This document shows, piece after piece, positions 5,116 through 13,096 of a DNA stretch of 22,926 nucleotides. This DNA is from CAZGMN01 sp964645765 (GTDB taxonomy: Bacteria > Acidobacteriota > Aminicenantia > Aminicenantales > Aminicenantaceae), in NCBI GenBank assembly GCA_964645765.1, contig CAZYBE010000045.1, positions 1 to 22,926 on the forward strand, read 5' to 3'. Made by a program: the position numbers and the translations under genes. The notes under the pieces are model-generated. The model saw only the letters and a program-made list of their open reading frames with translations. It was not told the origin of the DNA and searched no databases. The stretch's first letter is position 1; each line of letters begins with the position of its first letter.

Positions 5116-7719
5116 ATGTATAAGTGGCTGATTCAAAAAATATTCGGCACAAAGAACGAAAGAGACCTGCGAAGGCTCCGGCCATATGTTCCGGCCATCA
5201 ATGAGCTTGAGCCGCAAATCCAAAAACTCAGCGACACCGAGCTGCGGGCAAAAACCGCGGAATTCAAAGAAAAATTAAGCCAGGGGGCAACGCTCGAAGA
5301 TATTCTCATCGAAGCCTTTGCCGTAGTCCGTGAAGTTGGCAGGCGCACGATTAAAATGCGGCATTTCGATGTCCAGCTCATGGGAGGTGTCGTCCTTCAT
5401 CAGGGAAAAATAGCTGAAATGAAGACAGGAGAGGGAAAAACTCTTGTCGCCACTCTCCCCGCCTACCTCAACGCGCTCGAAGAAAAGGGAGTCCACATCG
5501 TCACTGTCAACGACTATTTGGCCAAAAGGGATACTGAGTGGATGGGATCGATCTACAGATTCCTCGGCCTTGAAGTGGGAACGATTCAGCATGACATGGG
5601 CGACCAGGAAAGGAAAGAAGCCTACAGGGCGCACATCACTTACGGTACGAACAATGAGTTCGGTTTCGACTATCTTCGGGATAACATGAAATTTCGCCTC
5701 TCGGATCTTGTCCAGAGAGAACATCGATACGCCATCGTCGACGAAGTTGACAGCATTCTCATCGACGAAGCCCGCACTCCGCTCATCATCTCCGGCCCCA
5801 CAGAGGAGTCGACCTCGCTCTATTACCGGATTGACAATCTCGTGCGCCGCTTCCATAAAAACAGGGATTTCCAGGTTGACGAAAAGACAAGAACAGTGGC
5901 CCTGACTGAGGATGGTGTGGCTGAATCTGAGAAATTCCTCAATGTTCCCAACCTTTACGACCTCGTCCATATGGACCTGGTCCATCACATCAATACCTCT
6001 TTAAAAGCCCATCACCTCTTCAAGAGGGATGTTGATTACATGGTTAAGGACGGCCAGGTGATCATCGTCGATGAGTTCACTGGCCGTCTGATGCCTGGAC
6101 GCCGCTATAGCGATGGACTGCACCAGGCTCTTGAAGCCAAGGAGAAGGTGCGCATCGAGCAAGAATACCAGACTCTGGCTTCGATAACCTTCCAGAATTA
6201 TTTCCGGATGTACAAAAAGCTGGCAGGCATGACAGGCACGGCTGCCACAGAAGCCGCTGAGTTTCAGCATATCTACAATCTCGACGTGGTCGAAATACCA
6301 ACCAACGTACCCCTTGTCCGCTACGAATACCAGGATGTCATCTATAGAACCAAGAATGAAAAATGGGATGCGGTTGTCGAGGAAATCATCGAGGCCAACA
6401 AAAAAGGGCACCCGGTTCTGGTCGGAACAATCTCCATCGAGAATTCAGAGCATCTGAGTTCCCTTTTGAGGAAAACGGGGATAAAGCATGTCGTCCTGAA
6501 CGCCAAGTATCATGAGATGGAAGCCAAGATCATCGCCCAGGCCGGAAGGATAAGCGGAGTGACCATCGCCACCAACATGGCCGGACGAGGAGTCGACATC
6601 CTCTTGGGCGGGAATCCAGAATTCCTGGCCACAGAGCAGCTAAGGAAAAAAGGAATCGAGCCTTCAAAAGCCACCCAGGAAGAATGGGAAAAAGCCCTGG
6701 CCGAGGCGATGCCAGTCACTCAAGAAGAGCACAAAAAAGTCGTCGAGATGAACGGACTCCACATCATCGGCACCGAGCGCCACGAGGCTCGAAGAATCGA
6801 TAACCAGCTCCGAGGAAGAGCCGGAAGGCAGGGAGACCCTGGCTCATCCCGATTTTACCTTTCCCTGGAAGATGACCTGATGCGCATCTTTGGCAGCGAT
6901 CGAATCTCAGGCCTGATGTCCAGAATCGGCATGGCCGAGGGAACTCCCATCGAACACAAAATGGTGACCAGGGCCATCGAGAGAGCCCAGAAGCAGGTCG
7001 AGGGCCAAAACTTTTCCATCCGCAAACACCTCCTGGAATACGATGACGTGATGAACAAGCAGAGAGAGACCATCTACAAGCAGAGAAAGGATATCCTGGA
7101 AGGAAAAGACATGAAAGAATTCATCCAGGAGCTCATCGTCACCCTGGTCGATTGGCTTATGGAAAACCACACAAGCAAAGACCAATCTCCTGAAGATTGG
7201 GATGTTGAAGGATTCAAAAATGCCATTGCCTCCCAGTTTAATCTGAACGTTGAAGAGCTGGGCATAGACTGGAAAACAATAACTCATGAAGAGCTGAGGG
7301 AAAAAATTCTTGGAGAGCTTAAACGCATTTATGAGGAGAAGGAAAGAATAATCGGCGAGGAGCGCACAAGGGAGTTTGAGAGAGTGATTCTGCTCCAAAT
7401 CATCGATTCTCAGTGGAAGGACAATCTTCTGGCCATGGATTACCTCAAAGAAGGTATCGGGCTTCGAGGCTACGGTCAAAGGGACCCGCTGATTGAATAC
7501 AAAAAGGAAAGCTACGACATGTTCCAGGCGATGATGGACAGGATTGAGGAGGACACCATCCGCTACCTCTTCCTCATCCAGCCTGTCGTTGAACAAGAGC
7601 TGCCTGAAAGGAAGGAGCAGCCTATGTATTATCAGCACGCTCAAGGCTCGTCCTATTCGGCTTCAAGAAGCAGGCAGGTCAGGAGTTTAATTCCAAAAAA
7701 GAAAAAGAAGAGAAAATGA
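5116..7719 (+). CDS. secA: Preprotein translocase ATPase SecA
   Basis: SecA drives protein export through SecYEG by ATP hydrolysis. With the ATG at 5116 the protein has 867 residues and begins MYKWLIQKIFGTKNERD, a typical SecA start. In-frame TTG at 5080 would add 12 residues, but it lies inside the palindromic repeat, so I prefer 5116; neither has a clear ribosome site. Motifs in order: MKTGEGKT Walker A (102-109), DEVD Walker B (209-212), YMVKDGQVIIVDEFTGR, AGMTGTA, NMAGRGVDI, and GTERHEARRIDNQLRGRAGRQGD-type motif VI. The helical wing and scaffold follow (NKQRETIYKQR, RGYGQRDPLIEYKKESY). The usual C-terminal zinc tail is absent; the protein ends in a lysine/arginine-rich PKKKKKRK. guaB follows 10 bp later. 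Confidence 0.97.
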   Translation: MYKWLIQKIFGTKNERDLRRLRPYVPAINELEPQIQKLSDTELRAKTAEFKEKLSQGATLEDILIEAFAVVREVGRRTIKMRHFDVQLMGGVVLHQGKIAEMKTGEGKTLVATLPAYLNALEEKGVHIVTVNDYLAKRDTEWMGSIYRFLGLEVGTIQHDMGDQERKEAYRAHITYGTNNEFGFDYLRDNMKFRLSDLVQREHRYAIVDEVDSILIDEARTPLIISGPTEESTSLYYRIDNLVRRFHKNRDFQVDEKTRTVALTEDGVAESEKFLNVPNLYDLVHMDLVHHINTSLKAHHLFKRDVDYMVKDGQVIIVDEFTGRLMPGRRYSDGLHQALEAKEKVRIEQEYQTLASITFQNYFRMYKKLAGMTGTAATEAAEFQHIYNLDVVEIPTNVPLVRYEYQDVIYRTKNEKWDAVVEEIIEANKKGHPVLVGTISIENSEHLSSLLRKTGIKHVVLNAKYHEMEAKIIAQAGRISGVTIATNMAGRGVDILLGGNPEFLATEQLRKKGIEPSKATQEEWEKALAEAMPVTQEEHKKVVEMNGLHIIGTERHEARRIDNQLRGRAGRQGDPGSSRFYLSLEDDLMRIFGSDRISGLMSRIGMAEGTPIEHKMVTRAIERAQKQVEGQNFSIRKHLLEYDDVMNKQRETIYKQRKDILEGKDMKEFIQELIVTLVDWLMENHTSKDQSPEDWDVEGFKNAIASQFNLNVEELGIDWKTITHEELREKILGELKRIYEEKERIIGEERTREFERVILLQIIDSQWKDNLLAMDYLKEGIGLRGYGQRDPLIEYKKESYDMFQAMMDRIEEDTIRYLFLIQPVVEQELPERKEQPMYYQHAQGSSYSASRSRQVRSLIPKKKKKRK

Positions 7720-7729
7720 GAGGGAAAAA

Positions 7730-9193
7730 ATGTTAGACAAAAATATAAAAATAGGACTGACTTTTGACGATGTGCTGATTCTGCCTTCGAAATCGGATGT
7801 CATTCCGGCTCAGGCGGATGTGGCCACAAAATTCAGCCGCAACATCAGTCTCAACATTCCGATTGCGAGCTCAGCCATGGATACAGTCACTGAATCAAAG
7901 ATGGCCATCGCTCTGGCTCAGCAGGGAGGGATAGGCATCATCCACAGGAGCATGTCCATCGAAAAACAGGCCGAAGAGGTGGACAAGGTCAAGCGCCACG
8001 AAAGCGGGATGATTGTCGACCCGATCACCATGAGGCCTCACAATAAAATCTATGAAGCCAAGGAAGTCATGCAAAAATACAAGATCTCAGGTCTTCCCAT
8101 AACGGATGAAAGCAACAAATTGGTGGGAATCCTGACCAACCGTGACATCAGGTTCGAAACGCGGCTCAACCTTCCCATAGAAAAAGTCATGACCAAAGAG
8201 CTGGTGACCGTGCCGATGGGGACTTCTCTTGAAGAGGCGGAAAAGCTTTTCCATGAACACAAGATTGAAAAAATCATGATGGTCAACGAAAAATTTCAGC
8301 TCAAAGGACTGATCACCTATTTAGACATCCTGAAGAGAATTCAATATCCCCATGCCTCAAAGGATAGCATCGGCCGGCTGAGGGTTGGCGCAGCTGTTGG
8401 AGTGGGAGAAGAAACTCTGGAAAGGGCCAGAGCTCTGGTCAAGGCCAAGCTCGATGTCCTGGTGATAGATACGGCCCACGGTCATTCGAGCAGAGTTCTG
8501 AACACAGTGAAATTGTTGAAAAAGGAATTTCCTGAACAGGAGCTTGTAGCTGGAAACATCGGAACAGAAGAGGCAGCCAGAGAGCTTATCGAGCTTGGAG
8601 TGGATGCGGTCAAGGTTGGAGTCGGGCCAGGCTCCATCTGCACCACCAGAATCGTGACTGGAGCCGGCATCCCTCAAATCACGGCCATTGCCGATGTTTA
8701 CAAAGTGACTCGAGAAAAGGACATTCCTCTCGTCGCTGACGGAGGAGTAAAGTATTCAGGAGACATCGCCAAGGCTATCGCAGCCGGCGCAAGCTCGGTC
8801 ATGCTCGGCAACCTCCTGGCTGGAACAGATGAAGCCCCGGGCGAAGTCGTAATTTACCAGGGCCGCTCTTATAAAACCTACCGGGGAATGGGCTCGCTCG
8901 AAGCCATGAGAGAAGGGAGCCAGGACAGATACTTTCTGGACCTGCTCCCATCGGATGCCAAGATAGCTCCTGAAGGAATAGAGGGCATGGTCCCCTTTAA
9001 AGGAAGCGCAGCCAATATCCTGCAGATGATGGTCGGAGGGCTCAAAGCTGGAATGGGCTATGCAGGATGCAGGACAATCGAGGAGCTTCAGAAAAAAGCA
9101 AAATTCATCCAGATCACAGCCGCCGGAGTCAGGGAAAGCCATGTCCACGACGTCATCATCACCAAAGAGGCTCCCAACTACCAGCTGGATTAA
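7730..9193 (+). CDS. guaB: Inosine-5'-monophosphate dehydrogenase
   Basis: This enzyme oxidises IMP to XMP with NAD+, the committed step of GTP synthesis. The 487-residue protein has the TFDDVLILP start, the catalytic loop GPGSICTTRIVTGAG with Cys304, and the mobile flap YRGMGSLEAM...GSQDRYF. A CBS-domain pair is inserted at about residues 95-200 (MIVDPITM, GLPITDESNKLVGILTNRDIR, VMTKELVTVP, GLITYLDI). The C-terminal GYAGCRTIEELQ is also typical. A GAGAGGG ribosome site lies 6-7 bases before the ATG. It follows secA by 10 bp and is probably co-transcribed with it; the pairing with secA looks positional rather than functional. Length and motifs are complete. Confidence 0.97.
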   Translation: MLDKNIKIGLTFDDVLILPSKSDVIPAQADVATKFSRNISLNIPIASSAMDTVTESKMAIALAQQGGIGIIHRSMSIEKQAEEVDKVKRHESGMIVDPITMRPHNKIYEAKEVMQKYKISGLPITDESNKLVGILTNRDIRFETRLNLPIEKVMTKELVTVPMGTSLEEAEKLFHEHKIEKIMMVNEKFQLKGLITYLDILKRIQYPHASKDSIGRLRVGAAVGVGEETLERARALVKAKLDVLVIDTAHGHSSRVLNTVKLLKKEFPEQELVAGNIGTEEAARELIELGVDAVKVGVGPGSICTTRIVTGAGIPQITAIADVYKVTREKDIPLVADGGVKYSGDIAKAIAAGASSVMLGNLLAGTDEAPGEVVIYQGRSYKTYRGMGSLEAMREGSQDRYFLDLLPSDAKIAPEGIEGMVPFKGSAANILQMMVGGLKAGMGYAGCRTIEELQKKAKFIQITAAGVRESHVHDVIITKEAPNYQLD

Positions 9194-9243
9194 AAATACA
9201 GAGATATGCAGAGCGGCATGCCAATTCTAAAAAAGCGTGTCCC

Positions 9244-9666
9244 ATGAAAAAGTACTGGCGATGCTTCGTATGCAATGACATTCATTATGGAGTCAAACCC
9301 CCTGAAATATGTCCTACCTGTAAGGCCAAGAACGCGTTCGTGGAAATCTCATCTGCAGAATCCCTAAAGATAACCGGCGCAAAAGAGGTTGGCTTTGACA
9401 AGGAGAAATTTCAAGAAGCAATCGAGAAATTTGCAGAAAAAAACGAATTCCAGGTCAACCCTGACCGAGAAAAAGTCGAAATGCTCCTCGACGGTGTTGT
9501 CCACAACGAGAAAAACCACGGCTTGAAATACTGCCCCTGCCGGCTGATCACCAAGGACTTCCAGGAGGACTTAGCGCTCGTTTGCCCTTGTAATTTCCTC
9601 ATCCACGACACATATCGAGAGAAGGGCGAGTGCTGGTGCGGACTCTTTGTAAGGAGAAAGAAATGA
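9244..9666 (+). CDS. Rubredoxin-like/ferredoxin:thioredoxin reductase catalytic-subunit fusion
   Basis: The 140-residue protein joins an N-terminal rubredoxin-like knuckle (CFVC at 7-10 and CPTC at 23-26) to an FTR catalytic domain. That domain has three CxC motifs: CPC 97-99, CPC 114-116 and CWC 130-132. In plant-type FTR the order is CPC-x16-CPC-x8-CHC; four Cys hold a 4Fe-4S cluster and the other two form the redox disulfide. By that map the ligands are Cys97, 114, 116 and 130 and the disulfide is Cys99-Cys132. The spacings here are 14 and 13, and the His between the last pair is Trp131. It likely passes electrons from ferredoxin (or its own rubredoxin site) to the thioredoxin gene that overlaps it by ATGA. 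No variable FtrA subunit is present nearby. guaB ends 50 bp upstream. Confidence 0.85.
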   Translation: MKKYWRCFVCNDIHYGVKPPEICPTCKAKNAFVEISSAESLKITGAKEVGFDKEKFQEAIEKFAEKNEFQVNPDREKVEMLLDGVVHNEKNHGLKYCPCRLITKDFQEDLALVCPCNFLIHDTYREKGECWCGLFVRRKK

Positions 9667-9944
9667 ACAAACTGGTCATGTTTTATGCCAGGGAATGTCC
9701 TCATTGCAAGAACATGATGCCTCTGGTTGACAAATTGGAAAAAGAGGAGAGCATAAAATTCGAAAGGCTCGAGATTTGGCACAACGAAAAAAACGCAGAC
9801 CTGATGCGCTCCTTCAGGCCGGTCATCGCTCCCAAATGCGGCGGCCAGCTCAAAACGCCGACGTTCTTCAATACAGAGACAAACGACGTCCTCTGCGGAG
9901 AGACGGAATACGAAAAGCTCAAAAAGTGGGCAGTAAAAAAATAG
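9663..9944 (+). CDS. Thioredoxin/glutaredoxin-like protein with CPHC active site
   Basis: The 93-residue protein begins MNKLVMFYARECPHCKNMMP. It has the redox motif Cys12-Pro-His-Cys15 after the first strand and a cis-proline motif KTPTFF (Pro66), so it is a thioredoxin-fold thiol protein. CPHC is more usual in DsbA or glutaredoxin-like proteins than in housekeeping thioredoxins (CGPC). Two extra cysteines occur at 59 and 78. The insert IWHNEKNADLMRSFRPVIAPKCGG lies between the second strand and cis-Pro. Its ATG (9663-9665) overlaps the stop of the FTR gene (ATGA), with an AAGGAG site inside the upstream gene. This tight coupling suggests it is the electron acceptor of that FTR. No signal peptide, so it is cytoplasmic. 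Confidence 0.85.
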   Translation: MNKLVMFYARECPHCKNMMPLVDKLEKEESIKFERLEIWHNEKNADLMRSFRPVIAPKCGGQLKTPTFFNTETNDVLCGETEYEKLKKWAVKK

Positions 9945-10006
9945 CTCAGGAGAGATGAAATATCAATGAAGAGTTTTCCTTCTAAAACTCAGGAAAGGGA
10001 GGAAAC

Positions 10007-10894
10007 ATGAAAAAGCTTTCTTGCGCTGCTTTTTGTTTGGCATTTTTGCTTTTTCCAAGCGAAATCTTTTTACAGCAAAAAGAGCTAGATGTTCCCTATG
10101 TCCCCTCCAAGCCAGAGGTTATCACGGAAATGCTCCGCATGGCTAATGTCGGAAAGGATGACATTCTCTACGACCTCGGCTGCGGCGACGGCCGAATTGT
10201 TATTGCCGCTGCTCAACGTTATGGAACGCGGGGAGTTGGAGTGGACATCGATCCCGCCCGAATCAAGGAGAGCCAAGAAAATGCAGCCTTGGCCAATGTG
10301 ACTCATCTTGTCCAGTTTATCGAACAGGACCTTTTTGAGACAGATTTTCATGAAGCTACAGTTGTCTCCCTCTATCTTCTGAATTCCGTTAATCTCCGGT
10401 TGCGTCCTCTACTCCTGAGCCAATTAAAGCCTGGAACCCGGGTCGTTTCCCATAATTACCATATGGATACTTGGAAGCCCGATCAATCCTCAGTGGTGAT
10501 GGTCGATAACATTAGTCACAAGGTTTATCTTTGGATTATACCAGCCAATGTTTCAGGCACTTGGGAATGGACTTGGACGGAAAACTCAAAAAAGGTTCAC
10601 TACCTGATGAAATTAGACCAGCATTTTCAGGAGGTCAGTGGCAAAATCAAGATAAAAAATCAAGAACTTGTCCTGAGAGACGTCGTTCTCACGGGCGATA
10701 AAATTTATTTTACAGCCGAACAAAAGAAACGTAGAAAAATCACTACGATGGTTTTCACAGGCCGGGCTAACGGCCATATTATGGAAGGCAGCGTGGAAAT
10801 ACGAGGAGGCGATAAGCCTAATCAAAAAGCCTGGAAAGCCACAAGAAACCCCGCCACCATGAAGCCATTGGACACCCAGGCAAGCAACGATTAG
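10007..10894 (+). CDS. Predicted exported SAM-dependent methyltransferase
   Basis: The 295-residue protein starts with a signal-like segment: MKK, then a hydrophobic stretch to about residue 22. A class I methyltransferase core follows. Motif I is YDLGCGDGRI (55-64), the acidic ribose-binding end of strand 2 is VGVDID (77-82), and later strands include VQFIEQDLFE and VVSLYLLNSVNLRLRPLLL. A beta-rich C-terminal part (about 185-275, with SGTWEWTW, VSGKIKIKN, GSVEIRGG) is extra. A methyltransferase with an N-terminal export signal is odd because SAM is cytoplasmic, yet proteins of this layout recur in bacteria. The start is well supported by GGGAGG at 9997-10002. It could instead be membrane-anchored and face the cytoplasm. 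Substrate unknown. The gene ends an apparent plus-strand series from secA. Confidence 0.8.
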   Translation: MKKLSCAAFCLAFLLFPSEIFLQQKELDVPYVPSKPEVITEMLRMANVGKDDILYDLGCGDGRIVIAAAQRYGTRGVGVDIDPARIKESQENAALANVTHLVQFIEQDLFETDFHEATVVSLYLLNSVNLRLRPLLLSQLKPGTRVVSHNYHMDTWKPDQSSVVMVDNISHKVYLWIIPANVSGTWEWTWTENSKKVHYLMKLDQHFQEVSGKIKIKNQELVLRDVVLTGDKIYFTAEQKKRRKITTMVFTGRANGHIMEGSVEIRGGDKPNQKAWKATRNPATMKPLDTQASND

Positions 10895-11043
10895 GTCAAG
10901 ACCGCTGAATCCTCAGCTCTGAGGTCAATTCTCATAGCTGATTAAAGATGAATTCGATAACCATAGCCGAGCCGCTTTTATACATATAGGGAGGAATAGC
11001 AAGCCTCAATCAATCCACGGCACAAATAATAAGAGGTGTGAAA

Positions 11044-12123
11044 ATGATTGAACAGTTTGACCCTCTAAAAGGAGAAATGTTCCAGGTCCTTAACGAAAAG
11101 GCAGAAGTTAAAATCGAGTTTGAGCCAAAGCTTAAAGCTGAAGAATTGAAGAAAATGTATAAGTTCATGGTTCTGGCCCGCGAAGCAGATTTGAGAGCCC
11201 TCAAACTTCAGCGCCAGGGAAGGATGGGGACTTACGCTCCCAGCCTGGGACATGAGGCCTGCCAGGTGGGAGCGGCATTTCCTCTCCAAAAAGACGACTG
11301 GGCATTCCCCCATTTTCGCGACCTTGGTTTATACATCGCACTCGGTTTTCCCCTGAAAAAATTTTATCTCTATTGGATGGGAAACGAAATAGGGATGTAC
11401 ACCCCTCCCGGTCTCAACATCTTTACCCTTGCTGTTCCTGTCGCCTCACAAATACCCCAGGCTGTTGGAGCCGGCATGGCTGCAAACATAAAAAAGAATA
11501 AGATTGCCGTTCTGTGCTCCTTCAGCGATGGTGCGACTTCAGAAGGCGACTTCCATGAGGCCCTGAACTTCGCCGGAGTATTCAATACACCCAATGTCTT
11601 CGTCTGTTACAACAATCAATATGCCATTTCCATGCCAAGAAAAAGTCAATCCGCTTCAAAGACTCTGGCCCAGAAGGCCCTCGCTTATGGATTTAGAGGC
11701 GTCTTAGTGGATGGTAACGATGTCCTGGCCATGTATGCTGCTTCCAAAGAGGCGCTGGAAAAAGCGCGAGAGGGAAACGGCCCCACTCTCATCGAAGCTT
11801 TCACTTACAGGATGGGAGACCATACGACATCCGACGACGCCTCAAGATACAGAGCCGGGGAAGAAGTCAAAGATTGGGAGAGGAAAGACCCGATTCAAAG
11901 ATTTAGAATCTACCTGAAAAACAAAGGCTTCTGGGATGAGTCCTTCGAGAAAGAGGTCCAGGCAGAGACTGTAACCATCGTCGAAAAAGCGGTTGAGGAG
12001 GCAGAAAAAACCCCTTTGCCTGCTATAGAAGACCTCTTCATCCATACTTATAAAATTATGCCTCAACATCTCAAAGAGCAGATGGAAGAGCTCAAAGCAT
12101 TTCTTAAGGAGAGAGAGAAATGA
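11044..12123 (+). CDS. pdhA: 2-oxoacid (pyruvate or branched-chain) dehydrogenase E1 component, alpha subunit
   Basis: The thiamine-diphosphate-dependent E1 decarboxylates a 2-oxoacid and reductively acylates the lipoyl group of E2. The 359-residue protein shows GRMGTYAPSLGHEACQVG, a central MYTPPG segment, and the ThDP motif from SDGATSEGDFHEALNFAG (Ser161-Asp162-Gly163) to NNQYAIS (190-196). The usual motif starts GDG, so the first Gly is Ser here. Phosphorylation-loop-like YRMGDHTTSDDASRYR follows. I chose ATG 11044 because GAGG (11033-11036) is 7 bases before it; GTG at 11038 is too close to that site. The E1 beta gene overlaps its stop. The sequence resembles the bacterial PdhA type, but the substrate cannot be fixed; branched-chain oxoacids are equally possible. 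Confidence 0.92.
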   Translation: MIEQFDPLKGEMFQVLNEKAEVKIEFEPKLKAEELKKMYKFMVLAREADLRALKLQRQGRMGTYAPSLGHEACQVGAAFPLQKDDWAFPHFRDLGLYIALGFPLKKFYLYWMGNEIGMYTPPGLNIFTLAVPVASQIPQAVGAGMAANIKKNKIAVLCSFSDGATSEGDFHEALNFAGVFNTPNVFVCYNNQYAISMPRKSQSASKTLAQKALAYGFRGVLVDGNDVLAMYAASKEALEKAREGNGPTLIEAFTYRMGDHTTSDDASRYRAGEEVKDWERKDPIQRFRIYLKNKGFWDESFEKEVQAETVTIVEKAVEEAEKTPLPAIEDLFIHTYKIMPQHLKEQMEELKAFLKEREK

Positions 12124-13094
12124 TGCTGAATATGGTGCAGGCAATCAATCAAGCCATGTTCCAGGAAATGGAAAAAGATGAAAGAGTCATAATTTTAGGT
12201 GAGGATGTGGGAGTGGATGGCGGCGTTTTCCGGGTCACCGATGGGCTTTTCGCGAAGTTCGGAGCCGCAAGAGTCATAGATGCGCCTCTGGCAGAATCAG
12301 CCATTGCCGGCGCGGCCGTCGGCATGGCAGTTTTTGGACTCCGCCCTATTGCCGAGATTCAATTCATGGGCTTTATATTCCCGGCTTGCAATCAGATCAT
12401 TGTCCATGCCGCCCGGATTAGAAACCGCTCGAGAGGAAGGTTCACTGTTCCGCTCTTGGTCAGGATGCCTTATGGCGCTGGTGTCAGGGCTCCTGAGCAC
12501 CATTCGGAAAGCACAGAGGCTTTACTGTGTCACATTCCTGGACTAAAGGTCGTTGTCCCTTCCAATCCTTACGACGCGAAAGGCCTTCTTATTTCATCAA
12601 TAAGAGATGACGACCCTGTCATATTTCTTGAGCCAACAAAAATCTACAGGGCAGGAAGGCAGGAAGTCCCGGAGGAGACCTACGAGATTCCTCTTGGTCA
12701 GGCAAAAATTGCTAGGGAGGGAGAAGACCTGACAATCATCGCCTGGGGAGCCATGGTGCCTGTTGTTCAAAAAGCAGCGGAAATGGCTGAGGAAATCAAT
12801 ATCTTCCCTGAAATCATAGACCTGCGAACGCTTTCGCCCCTGGACAGGGAGACGATCGTCAACTCTGTCAAGAAAACGGGAAAGTCCGTCATTGTCCATG
12901 AAGCGCCGAAGACCTGCGGCCTCGGAGCAGAAATTGCGGCCGTGATAAACGAAAAGGCCCTTCTCAATCTTGAAGCGCCGGTGGTGAGAGTCACTGGCCA
13001 GGATATAACAGTCCCGCTCCTCAAATCTGAGGATTATTATTATGTGAGTTCGGAGCGGGTTTTTTATGGAATTAAAAAAATTATGGAGTGGTGA
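12120..13094 (+). CDS. pdhB: 2-oxoacid dehydrogenase E1 component, beta subunit
   Basis: The beta subunit completes the E1 active site, forming an alpha2-beta2 tetramer. The 324-residue protein has family landmarks: VIILGEDVGVDGGVFRVTDGL (about 23-43), APLAESAIAGAAVGMA with the catalytic Glu region, AEIQFMGFIFPA, and RMPYGAGVRAPEHHSES with the conserved His pair. The transketolase C-terminal part has IIDLRTLSPLD and VHEAPKTCGLGAEI. The ATG at 12120 overlaps the alpha stop; a second ATG follows at 12123, and AAGGAGAG (12107-12114) serves either. The downstream E2 start is only 2 bp past the stop, so the three genes form a tight operon. Confidence 0.95.
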   Translation: MMLNMVQAINQAMFQEMEKDERVIILGEDVGVDGGVFRVTDGLFAKFGAARVIDAPLAESAIAGAAVGMAVFGLRPIAEIQFMGFIFPACNQIIVHAARIRNRSRGRFTVPLLVRMPYGAGVRAPEHHSESTEALLCHIPGLKVVVPSNPYDAKGLLISSIRDDDPVIFLEPTKIYRAGRQEVPEETYEIPLGQAKIAREGEDLTIIAWGAMVPVVQKAAEMAEEINIFPEIIDLRTLSPLDRETIVNSVKKTGKSVIVHEAPKTCGLGAEIAAVINEKALLNLEAPVVRVTGQDITVPLLKSEDYYYVSSERVFYGIKKIMEW

Positions 13095-13096
13095 CC

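Noticed and set aside
10910..10923. CCTCAG-CT-CTGAGG palindrome after the methyltransferase gene
   Set aside because: The two-base loop and the lack of a T run make it a poor terminator; I see no other support.
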